From contig CAITIS010000031.1 in NCBI GenBank assembly GCA_903892515.1, positions 1 through 64,000 of the forward strand: DNA of 64,000 nt, read 5' to 3'. The stretch comes from an uncultured Planctomycetota bacterium. Its GTDB lineage: Bacteria > Planctomycetota > Phycisphaerae > SM23-33. How positions within the stretch are numbered: position 1 is the first letter of the stretch; the number at the start of each line of letters is the position of its first letter. A program made the translations under genes and the position numbers. Under the pieces are notes generated by a model. The model was not told where the DNA came from. It saw nothing but the letters and a program-made list of their open reading frames with translations, and did not search any database. Shown here piece by piece: positions 1 to 6,958 of the stretch.

Positions 1-146
1 AAATACTCATGGGCGAGACGCCCATGCCACGAACAGAAAATACTCATGGGCGAGACGCCCATGCCACGAACAGAAAATACTCATGGGCGAGACGCCCATG
101 CCACGAGCAGAAAATACTCATGGGCGAGACGCCCATGCCACAGACA
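1..146. repeat. 37-bp tandem repeat, four copies, each a hairpin
   Basis: Four near-identical 37-bp units in direct tandem, with hairpin starts at 9, 46, 83 and 120. Each carries the perfect hairpin CATGGGCG-AGA-CGCCCATG followed by CCACGAACAG-like spacer. There are no unique spacers, so it is not a CRISPR. The array may continue left of the window. The last unit ends about 15 nt before the first real start codon. Short ORFs here (GETPMP / GRDAHAT peptides) are translations of the repeat. Confidence 0.95.
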
Positions 147-160
147 GAGGGAGAGAGACC

Positions 161-847
161 ATGGATCGACGCTCAACGACGCTCATCCTGGCCGCGATGT
201 TCATCGGACTGTCCAGCACCCTGGCTCTGGCCGACCAGTTCACCCGCGTGGGCCCCAGTGTCACGCTGGAGCAATTGCTGGCCGACGGAGCCAGCATCCG
301 GGCGGGCGACAAGTGCTTTACCAACTTCGCCTACACGCCCGCCGGCACGGTCGCTGGGCCGAGGGCGGCGGATATCACGGTCGAGCCCATCCTGCTCAAC
401 GGCCAGTTGGGGCTGCACTTCGTCGGCGGCTTTACGGCCTTCGGACCGCAAGTGCTCGCCGCCGCCCTGAGCTACCAGGTGTCGGCCGACGAGCCCAACC
501 GCATCGTCGGAACGACCTTGTGGGCGCCCGCCGCCGGGGCAACCGGGCCGGGACGGTTCAATATGGTCGAGAACGTCTTTGGTGCAGTCCCCGGCCAGGC
601 GATCGCCGAGCCCATGATGATATTCGCCAACTCCTCGGGCAGCGGCCTGCTGGCGACGGCGAGCTTTGAGATGACGACCTCGGTGGCCTTCCTGTTCAAG
701 AACATCACGCTCGATGGCGGCGGCTCGGGCGCAGCCGTGCTGTCGGAGTTCTTCCAGACCTTCGAGCAAGTGCCCGAACCGGCCAGCCTGGCGCTGCTGG
801 CCACCGGCGGAGTGGCGCTGCTGGGCCGAAGGCGGCAAGGGCGGTAG
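161..847 (+). CDS. PEP-CTERM sorting-domain protein, function unknown
   Basis: A 228-residue exported protein. It has an N-terminal signal peptide (hydrophobic run about residues 7-23, ending near ALA-D). The C-terminus is a typical PEP-CTERM tag: VPEP motif, hydrophobic segment, then the basic cluster GRRRQGR. Such tags are recognised by exosortase-type machinery (family knowledge); no exosortase lies in the window. The middle region is not a domain I recognise. I chose ATG 161 because GAGGGAGAGA lies just upstream and the signal peptide begins there; the longer ORF from 83 only translates the hairpin repeat. It converges on the next gene, with a shared terminator hairpin between them. Confidence 0.88.
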   Translation: MDRRSTTLILAAMFIGLSSTLALADQFTRVGPSVTLEQLLADGASIRAGDKCFTNFAYTPAGTVAGPRAADITVEPILLNGQLGLHFVGGFTAFGPQVLAAALSYQVSADEPNRIVGTTLWAPAAGATGPGRFNMVENVFGAVPGQAIAEPMMIFANSSGSGLLATASFEMTTSVAFLFKNITLDGGGSGAAVLSEFFQTFEQVPEPASLALLATGGVALLGRRRQGR

Positions 848-930
848 GCGTTCACGTGGCCGTTGGACGCCACGGCCACGGCACAGGGCTGCTCACCCGT
901 GCTATTTGCTGAAACTCAGTATGCCAAATG

Positions 931-957
931 CAAGCGACCCGCCGAACGGGTCGCTTG
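931..957. terminator. Bidirectional terminator hairpin
   Basis: Perfect 11-bp inverted repeat CAAGCGACCCG / CGGGTCGCTTG with a 5-nt loop, lying between two convergent genes. The plus-strand side is followed by a short T/C-rich run. Confidence 0.75.
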
Positions 958-1000
958 TTCTCTTGATAGGCAACGCTGCGTGTCTCGCGGCGTCGGCGTT

Positions 1001-2749
1001 CTACGCTCGGGCTCTTCGCCGCCCCGCCAGCAGGCCCAGTCCCGCCAGCAGCAGGCTGGCCGTGGCCGGTTCGGGAACGTTCGTGGCGGCGTCCTTGCCG
1101 AAATGCGATTCCAGGATGATGTAATCCTTGAAGGTGACCACGCCGTCGCCGTTGAAGTCGCCGTCGCGCCACGTCATGCCGGTGGAGCCGAAGTTCAGCC
1201 TCAAGGTCAGGTAGTCGTTGAAATCGACCTTGCCGTTGCCATCGGCATCGCCGGGCAGGGATAGGCCGAAGACATACAGGTCCTGGTAGGCGATGCTGTT
1301 GCTGGTGTTGTGCGAACCGGCCGTATTCTTGACGTCTATGAACACGCCCAGCTTGCCATTGGCGGCCACCAGGTCTTGCACGTGGATCAACTGGTCAGTC
1401 GAGGTCTGGCCGACCAATTGGGTCAGGTCCATGGTCTGGAAGATGGCGCCACTGCCCGTGTTGATGCCGATCAGGCGGTCGTCGGAGCCGGCCGTTCCAT
1501 TGCCGCGATCCACGAACCACAGCGAGTCATTTGTCAGCACCATGGGACGATACGTGGTGTCGTTGTAGGCGTAGTTCGCGTCGTTCACGAAGGCATTGGT
1601 CTGCCGCCAGATCACGTGGCCATCGGTGATGTCGAGCTTGAGCTGCTCGTTCTTGCCGATGACGTACAGGGCGCCGTTGGCGTACGCCATCAGCGGCCGT
1701 TCGGCCTTGTTGCCCATCTGGTACGTGAACCGCTCGCTGCCATCGGAAGAATTCAGCACGTAGATCGTCTGGGCGGTGGGGGTACGGTAGCTCATGGCGT
1801 AGTAGCCATCCTCCGTGGCCACGTACTGCAAGGTGTCCGTGCCTTGGCCGGTATACGTGTCCTGCGTGGGGAAGGACTTCTTCCAGGCCAGCTGGTGAGT
1901 CGTCAAATCGGTGGCGGCCACGGTCGTCTGCGAGGTATAGCTCGGGCTGTACGTGGTTTTGTCATAGCAGACGATGAGCTTGTTGGCGCCGCACTTGGGC
2001 ATGTCGGTCGGATACGTCAGGCCCTCGCCGTTGCCGGCCCAGTACACGGATTGGCCGGGGATGCCGGCGGCCCAACTGGCAGCCGAGATATCGCCCACGG
2101 CATAGTTGTATGCGTCGCCCAAATGCCCCGGCCGATAGATCACGTTGCCTTTGTAGGCAGTGATGTAGGCCATCGCGTCGCCGGCCCAGGCCGTGATCGG
2201 CTTGTCAGATGGCAGGTACTGCCACGAATGCGTCGCGACGGTCAAGGCCCCCTGGCAGCGCTGGTCGCCGCCGCGGCGGGCGTACACCCGGCCATCGTCG
2301 GCCCAGACGGCGGGGAAGTTGAAATGGTTGGTGTCGATCTCGGCGGGGTTCTCGCCGCCGTGGAACCAATTCGCCCCGCCATCGGGAGTGCCGGGCATCG
2401 TGGACTTGTACACGGTCTGGCCGGTGGCCCAGTCAAACTGCGTCCAGAACAGCGGGCCGTAAATGCCGGCCGTGTCGGGCGCGTCGTTGGTCAGCACGAT
2501 CGCCTGGCCGTTGCGGACCATCACGTCGCAGGCGTATTGATAAGCGCCGTAGGATTCCGTCCAGTCGGTCCACTTGGAATAGAAGCGCTTCTTGTACACC
2601 TGCTGCAAATCGCCCACGACGATGTTGTCGGACGAATACTTGGTCATGCCCGCGTCGCCGCCCTGGCCCATCCAGTCAGCGGCCCGTGAAATGGAAACGA
2701 CGCCGAGAAGACACACACCGGCCAAGACGAGAGTGAGCGAGCGGTTCAT
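1001..2749 (-). CDS. Secreted PQQ-like beta-propeller protein with dockerin-like and PEP-CTERM domains
   Basis: 582 residues. An N-terminal signal peptide (LVLAGVCLLGVVSISRAA) is followed by a long region whose repeated blade-like stretches (for example DRLIGINTGSGAIFQ) suggest a quinoprotein-type beta-propeller. Near residues 500-550 is a dockerin-like pair of EF-hand loops (GDADGNGKVDFNDY and GDFNGDGVVTFKDY), expected to bind calcium. The C-terminus is a PEP-CTERM tag (VPEPATAS, hydrophobic run, GRRRARA). GGAG is spaced 8 nt from the ATG. It probably acts outside the cytoplasmic membrane; no enzymatic residues are recognisable. It has its own promoter upstream. Confidence 0.88.
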   Translation of the reverse strand: MNRSLTLVLAGVCLLGVVSISRAADWMGQGGDAGMTKYSSDNIVVGDLQQVYKKRFYSKWTDWTESYGAYQYACDVMVRNGQAIVLTNDAPDTAGIYGPLFWTQFDWATGQTVYKSTMPGTPDGGANWFHGGENPAEIDTNHFNFPAVWADDGRVYARRGGDQRCQGALTVATHSWQYLPSDKPITAWAGDAMAYITAYKGNVIYRPGHLGDAYNYAVGDISAASWAAGIPGQSVYWAGNGEGLTYPTDMPKCGANKLIVCYDKTTYSPSYTSQTTVAATDLTTHQLAWKKSFPTQDTYTGQGTDTLQYVATEDGYYAMSYRTPTAQTIYVLNSSDGSERFTYQMGNKAERPLMAYANGALYVIGKNEQLKLDITDGHVIWRQTNAFVNDANYAYNDTTYRPMVLTNDSLWFVDRGNGTAGSDDRLIGINTGSGAIFQTMDLTQLVGQTSTDQLIHVQDLVAANGKLGVFIDVKNTAGSHNTSNSIAYQDLYVFGLSLPGDADGNGKVDFNDYLTLRLNFGSTGMTWRDGDFNGDGVVTFKDYIILESHFGKDAATNVPEPATASLLLAGLGLLAGRRRARA

Positions 2750-2825
2750 CGTTCTTCTCCAAAGAGACGAGCATTAACAAAGAGCATGGCCCGGAACATG
2801 TCCTGGCCTGAGCGAGCTAGCGCAG

Positions 2826-2853
2826 ATGATACCGCAGATGTGAATTCTGTCAA
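2826..2853 (-). promoter_or_regulatory. Sigma-70-like promoter of the PQQ/dockerin PEP-CTERM gene
   Basis: On the minus strand, TTGACA, a 16-nt spacer, then TATCAT (11 of 12 consensus bases). The predicted 5' UTR is about 70 nt. The bases after the -35 (TTGACAGAATTC) match those at the HAF-repeat PEP-CTERM gene promoter. Confidence 0.7.
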
Positions 2854-2912
2854 GTGCAAATGCGACCATGGAAGCTTTCGTATCTGACTGCGATTTCTGG
2901 CCGCCCGGTCTC

Positions 2913-3106
2913 GTCGTGTAACAGGCCCTCGCTTTAGCGGGGGTATAGCGAGACCATAACTGTGGTTGCAGCCCGTTTCAACGGGCTTGCCCGGACTGGC
3001 TTTAGCCACTGTGCCTCAAGGCACGACTTCAAGCCCGTTGAAACGGGCTGAAGATATCGATTCGCTGCCTTATACCCCCGCTAGAAGCGGGGGCCTGTTA
3101 CACGAC
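2913..3106. repeat. 194-bp nested inverted repeat
   Basis: Three nested inverted-repeat layers: outer GTCGTGTAACAGGCCC / its complement at both ends, middle AGCGGGGGTATA / TATACCCCCGCT, and inner arms around AGCCCGTTTCAACGGGCT. It fills most of the gap between the PEP-CTERM promoter and lepB. The ORFs across it are shadows. Confidence 0.85.
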
Positions 3107-3223
3107 AAAACGGCCTTGCCAGAAAGACGGGTCGCTCACCCGCCGAAGCGCCCCGAAGATTCGTTATTTACCCACGCCCCGCTGGCCGGTATGCTGTTTT
3201 AATTCGTACAGTCAGGGAGAGCC

Positions 3224-4885
3224 ATGGCCTCAGCACAAAGTAAGGACAGCCTGTATCATCAGCTCGCCGGCATTCGCGAGTCGGTGGAAAGTCTTTGGAT
3301 CGCCATCATCCTGGCGTTCGTGCTGCGGGCGTTCATCATCGAGGCCTTTGTTATCCCCACCGGCTCGATGGCCCCGCGACTGATGGGCCAGCACTGGCAG
3401 TTCGATTGCCCCGCCTGCGGCTACCATTACGCCTTCGGCCTGCCGACGCGTTCCACCGACAGCATCAACATCGACCTGTCCAACCCGGTTGGCACCGGCA
3501 GTAATTACGGCATCGGCGGCCCCCCGGCCGTTTGTCCCAATTGCCTGTATCGAAACAACTTCGGCAAAGACCTGGCGTACAATGGCGACCGCGTGCTGGT
3601 GCTGAAGTACCTCTACCGCTTCAAAGCCCCCACGCCCTGCGATGTCGTCGTCTTCAAGAACCCCCAGGACAACGATCAGAACTTCATCAAACGCCTCATC
3701 GGCGTGCCCGGCCAGATGATCCAGATCGTCCACGGCGACGTGTATTACCGCCAACTCGATACCGACTTGGACGGCGATGGCGCCATCGATGGCCGGGACT
3801 TCGCCGACTCGCGCAGCAACGAGCTGGCCCCGTGGAAAATTCTGCGCAAGCCCACGCACACGCAGGAAGTGATGTGGCAGGTCATCTTTGAAAACGACTA
3901 CCAGCCGGACGTCAAGTTGTACGAGAAGGCCATGCCGTGGAAGAGCCCCTGGCAGACAGCCCCGGCCGCAACCGGCTGGGACTTGACCGCCAACGACCAT
4001 CGCGTCTTCAAGTTTGCCGGCTCGCCCGCACCGCAGAGCCTGGCGTTCGTGGCGGACCGCAATCGCTTCGCCCCCAACTACGCCTATAACATATATTCGC
4101 CGCCGCAATACGACGTCGAGCACGATATCTGCTCGGACCTGAAGCTCTCGTTCATGTTCGTGCCCCAATCGGGCGACGCCCGCGTCGGCCTGCACTTAAG
4201 CAGCTTCAAGCACCACTTCCGCGCCACCGTCTCTGCCGACGGGCAGTGCGTGCTGGAGCATGGCCTGGCCGCCAACGGCAACACGGTTCAGTGGGACGCC
4301 CAGCCGTGGGGCTCTGAATCGCTCGAACCGCTCAAGGTCGGCGGCGGCTACAGCGTCGCCCTGGTTCACGTGGACCACATGGTCCAGCTATGGGTGGACG
4401 GCAAGGTCCGCATCCAGACCACCGACAGCCAGTACCCCGCCAACATGCAGCAGGCCATCGAAGACGAGATGCACGGCGTGCCCACGCCGGTGGTGGAGAT
4501 CTTCGCTTCCGGCGGCCCGTCGGAGTTGTGGCATGTGGACCTGATGCGCGACGTGTACTACACGCAGGCCCGCTTGGCCGACATCGCCGACCTCAAAGCC
4601 GGCTGGGGCGTGATGGGAAACCCCATCATCCTGCGGAAGTACCTGAACAACCCGGATATGGACGAGTTCTTCGTGCTGGGCGACAACAGCCCCTGCTCCA
4701 AGGACTCGCGCATGTGGGGGTATCACTCCCCCACGCTGCGGGCAGGTTACCAGGACGGCACCGTGCCGCGGTACAGCCTGATTGGCCGGGCGTTCTTTGT
4801 GTACTGGCCCGGCGGCTTCCGTTTGCCGCTGCTGGAGAAGCTGCCGCTGGTGCCCAATGTTGGAAGAATGCGGTTCATCCGCTAG
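3224..4885 (+). CDS. lepB: Signal peptidase I, enlarged form
   Basis: Membrane-bound Ser/Lys peptidase that removes signal peptides. After the N-terminal transmembrane helix (residues 24-42) comes the nucleophile box PTGSMAP (Ser48), and the general-base Lys128 lies in GDRVLVLKYLYRF. The C-terminal box GDNSPCSKDSRMWG is intact. At 553 residues it is about twice the usual length. The extra sequence includes a CPAC...CPNC zinc-ribbon-like pair between Ser and Lys (residues 62-107), an EF-hand-like loop DTDLDGDGAIDGRDF (179-193), and about 280 residues before the last box that look beta-rich (LamG-like, inference). SD CAGGGAGAG precedes the ATG. lptB follows 10 nt after the stop, so the two are probably co-transcribed. 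Confidence 0.93.
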   Translation: MASAQSKDSLYHQLAGIRESVESLWIAIILAFVLRAFIIEAFVIPTGSMAPRLMGQHWQFDCPACGYHYAFGLPTRSTDSINIDLSNPVGTGSNYGIGGPPAVCPNCLYRNNFGKDLAYNGDRVLVLKYLYRFKAPTPCDVVVFKNPQDNDQNFIKRLIGVPGQMIQIVHGDVYYRQLDTDLDGDGAIDGRDFADSRSNELAPWKILRKPTHTQEVMWQVIFENDYQPDVKLYEKAMPWKSPWQTAPAATGWDLTANDHRVFKFAGSPAPQSLAFVADRNRFAPNYAYNIYSPPQYDVEHDICSDLKLSFMFVPQSGDARVGLHLSSFKHHFRATVSADGQCVLEHGLAANGNTVQWDAQPWGSESLEPLKVGGGYSVALVHVDHMVQLWVDGKVRIQTTDSQYPANMQQAIEDEMHGVPTPVVEIFASGGPSELWHVDLMRDVYYTQARLADIADLKAGWGVMGNPIILRKYLNNPDMDEFFVLGDNSPCSKDSRMWGYHSPTLRAGYQDGTVPRYSLIGRAFFVYWPGGFRLPLLEKLPLVPNVGRMRFIR

Positions 4886-4895
4886 AATCGCCACT

Positions 4896-5657
4896 ATGAT
4901 TCTGCTCGAAACCAAGGACCTCGTAAAACGCTACAGCGGCCGGCCGGTGGTCAACCACGTCAGCGTCCATGTCATCCAGGGCGAGATCGTGGGCCTGCTG
5001 GGGCGCAACGGCGCCGGCAAGACCACCAGCTTCCGCATGATCATGGGCATGATCGTGCCCAACGAAGGCCGGGTCATCTTCGACGGCGTGGAAGTAACCA
5101 AGATGCCCATGTACAAGCGGGCCCGCCGCGGCATGGGCTACCTCAGCCAGGAGCCCAGCATCTTCCAGCGCCTGACAGTGCGGCAGAACCTGCTGGCGAT
5201 TTTAGAGACCATGCAGCTTCGGCGCTCGATCCGCGAAGAACGGGCCGAGTCGCTGCTGGCGCAGTTCCACCTTTCCCACGTGGCCGACCACGAGGCCCGG
5301 ACGCTCTCAGGCGGCGAGCGGCGGAAGCTGGAAATCGCCCGCGCCTTGGTCACCAACCCGACCATGATCCTGCTGGATGAACCGTTTTCGGGCGTGGACC
5401 CCATTGCGGTGGAAGAGCTGCAAAAAGAGATTCGAGGCCTCAAGGACCGCGGCATCAGCATCCTGCTGACCGACCACAACGTCCGCGAGACCCTCAGCGT
5501 GACCGACCGCTCGTACATCATCGACAATGGCCAGGTCTTCCGCGAAGGCGCCCCGCGCGACCTGATCAACGACCCGCTGGTCCGCGAGACCTACCTTGGC
5601 CACACCTTCCGCGGCGATGAATTCGACCGCGGCGAACTCGGTACGGCCAGGCAGTAA
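4896..5657 (+). CDS. lptB: LPS export ABC transporter ATP-binding protein LptB
   Basis: 253-residue cytoplasmic ATPase expected to drive lipopolysaccharide extraction by the Lpt bridge. Walker A is GRNGAGKTT, the Q-loop YLSQEPS, the signature LSGGERRKLEIARAL, Walker B/D-loop ILLDEPFSGVDPIAV and the switch His in LLTDHNVRETL. This combination is diagnostic for LptB rather than a generic importer. The ATG at 4896 follows lepB by 10 nt; the ORF-track start at 4782 lies inside lepB in another frame. Its permease partners are not in this window. A 7-nt repeat array begins right after the stop codon. Confidence 0.92.
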   Translation: MILLETKDLVKRYSGRPVVNHVSVHVIQGEIVGLLGRNGAGKTTSFRMIMGMIVPNEGRVIFDGVEVTKMPMYKRARRGMGYLSQEPSIFQRLTVRQNLLAILETMQLRRSIREERAESLLAQFHLSHVADHEARTLSGGERRKLEIARALVTNPTMILLDEPFSGVDPIAVEELQKEIRGLKDRGISILLTDHNVRETLSVTDRSYIIDNGQVFREGAPRDLINDPLVRETYLGHTFRGDEFDRGELGTARQ

Positions 5658-5658
5658 G

Positions 5659-5779
5659 GCGGGATTCGGGATTCGGGATTCGGGAAGCCGGAAGCGGGAA
5701 GCCGGAATCGGGAATCGGGAAGCCGGAAGCCGGAATCGGGAAGCGGGAAGCGGGAAGCCGGAAGCGGGAGGCGGAAAGC
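5659..5779 (+). repeat. Heptamer tandem array (CGGGAAG/CGGGATT), 3' of lptB
   Basis: About 17 copies of a 7-nt unit, CGGGATT grading into CGGGAAG, CCGGAAG and CGGGAAT, starting 2 nt after the lptB stop. The G-rich strand is the sense strand of lptB. Because 7 is prime to 3, it encodes the same 7-residue periodic peptide in all frames (source of the ASRFPIP-type ORFs). Confidence 0.95.
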
Positions 5780-5785
5780 TGGTCC

Positions 5786-5961
5786 TGTCCTGAGGCCCGA
5801 AGGGCCGGGACGATTGTAGCCGGGCGGCGTAAGCCCCCGGTATCGAGCCAACCCCATCCGAGCCCCGAAGGGGCGGCACAGCCGAGTGATTCCCCGCTTT
5901 CACAGACGCGGGCCCAGCCACGCAAATATCTTCATCCCCTGCATCCCTGCTAACTCTTGCG
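5786..5961. other. Intergenic hairpin-rich stretch
   Basis: Holds short palindromes such as CCGGGCGGCGTAAGCCCCCGG and GCCCCGAAGGGGC, then a CATCCCCTGCATCCCTGC motif (seen again near 33.45 kb). It lies between the convergent lptB and NimA-like genes. No coding potential is seen. Confidence 0.6.
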
Positions 5962-6501
5962 TTATGTATTCGCTTTGCCCGTCAGCGCTTCGATCTTGAT
6001 CGCCACCACAGTCGTTTTGGCCAGGGCCTTGGGGTCATAATCGGCCGTTCCGGGGAAACCGTAGTGGCGCATGATGCAATCCAGGCCGTGGCGGCGCTGG
6101 GCTTCGTCTTGCACGATCGCCGCCACGCCGCCACCCAGCACGCTACGGTAGCGGCAACTGAACTGGCAGGCCGTCGGGCCGGTGACGATTTGGGCGGTTG
6201 AAACCACGCTGAAGCTCACGGATGGGTTCCGCGCCAGCAGCTCCAGCGTGCGCCCTTCGCCGGCGCAATGGAAATACAGCCAGCCCAACCCCTGCGACGG
6301 GCCACTGCCCACGGGCGAGACGCCCGCCAGACGAATGGACGGGACGTCCATGCCACCTGCCGCCGCCGCTTCATACCCAAACGACACCGGCACCACGTAA
6401 GGCCGGTCGGCGTCGCACAGGGCCACGTTGCAGTACAAGGCCTCGTGCAGCACCTGCTGGATGGCCGAAATATCCGTGATCTCTCGTTCGCCGCGTCGCA
6501 T
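5962..6501 (-). CDS. NimA-like flavin-binding protein (pyridoxamine 5'-phosphate oxidase superfamily)
   Basis: 179 residues. It has the split-barrel core of the NimA/PPOx-like family: start MRRGEREITD, then ALCDADRPYVVPVSFGYE, LYFHCAGEGRTLELLARNP and a DPKALAKTTVVAIKIE end. Members bind flavin or haem; the substrate cannot be told. AAAGGA is 6 nt from the ATG at 6501; the ORF-track start at 7071 runs antisense through the next gene. Oddity: residues 45-70, between two strands normally joined by a tight turn, are an in-frame insertion encoded by hairpin repeat DNA (GGMDVPSIRLAGVSPVG). The rest matches the family, so the gene seems to have tolerated it. Confidence 0.82.
   Translation of the reverse strand: MRRGEREITDISAIQQVLHEALYCNVALCDADRPYVVPVSFGYEAAAAGGMDVPSIRLAGVSPVGSGPSQGLGWLYFHCAGEGRTLELLARNPSVSFSVVSTAQIVTGPTACQFSCRYRSVLGGGVAAIVQDEAQRRHGLDCIMRHYGFPGTADYDPKALAKTTVVAIKIEALTGKANT
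6292..6369. repeat. Palindromic repeat inside the NimA-like gene
   Basis: Contains the imperfect hairpins ACGGGCGAGACGCCCGC and TGGACGGGACGTCCA, members of the same hairpin class as at 1-146. It lies wholly within coding sequence and is read in frame. Confidence 0.8.
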
Positions 6502-6556
6502 GTCGATCCTTTGCCGGTATTGACCCCGCGTCAGCACGAACCTACCATGATCTATC

Positions 6557-6958
6557 ATGTCTGCCCAGCACGAAACCGCCCGGGCGACCCCTGCGCAGAC
6601 CAACGGCAAGAAGCCGGTGGCCGGCCTGTTCACTATGATCGGCTCGTGCCTGCTGCTGGGCACGGTGCTGCTGATGGTGCGCTTCGCCGTGCCGCACTGG
6701 CAGGAACTGTACGCCAGCCACTTTGGCCAGAACGTGCCGGCACTGACGCGCTGCGTCTTTGGCTGCTCCTGCGCCATGCACGACCAGCCCTGCGTCCTGC
6801 CCATCGCCGGAGTGGTGCTGGTCGGCGTGATGGGCCTGCCCCTGGTGTGGCGTTCGCCGGCCAACCTGGTAATCGCCCTGGGCGTGCTGGCGGTGGGGCT
6901 GGCCATGCTGGGCGTGATCCTGGCCTCGACCATCTTGCCCATAACGGGTGTGCTGTAG
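6557..6958 (+). CDS. Small integral membrane protein, unknown
   Basis: 133 residues. A polar N-terminus is followed by a hydrophobic segment at about residues 23-42 and two more near 82-98 and 104-127. A loop CVFGCSCAMHDQPC holds four cysteines and a histidine, conceivably a metal or disulfide site. I do not recognise the family. It diverges from the NimA-like gene with 55 nt between starts, and its stop overlaps the GTG of the CHAD gene by one base, so the two are probably translationally coupled. Confidence 0.65.
   Translation: MSAQHETARATPAQTNGKKPVAGLFTMIGSCLLLGTVLLMVRFAVPHWQELYASHFGQNVPALTRCVFGCSCAMHDQPCVLPIAGVVLVGVMGLPLVWRSPANLVIALGVLAVGLAMLGVILASTILPITGVL

Noticed and set aside
1-146. 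Possible CRISPR array (37-bp repeats)
   Set aside because: Units abut without unique spacers, and the same hairpin is dispersed through the whole window.
2746-3202. Small ORFs over the nested palindrome
   Set aside because: Translations of inverted-repeat DNA with no SD and no family resemblance.
6268-6957. N-terminal extension of the CHAD ORF
   Set aside because: Overlaps the NimA-like gene (opposite strand) and the small membrane protein gene; no SD; repeat-derived residues.
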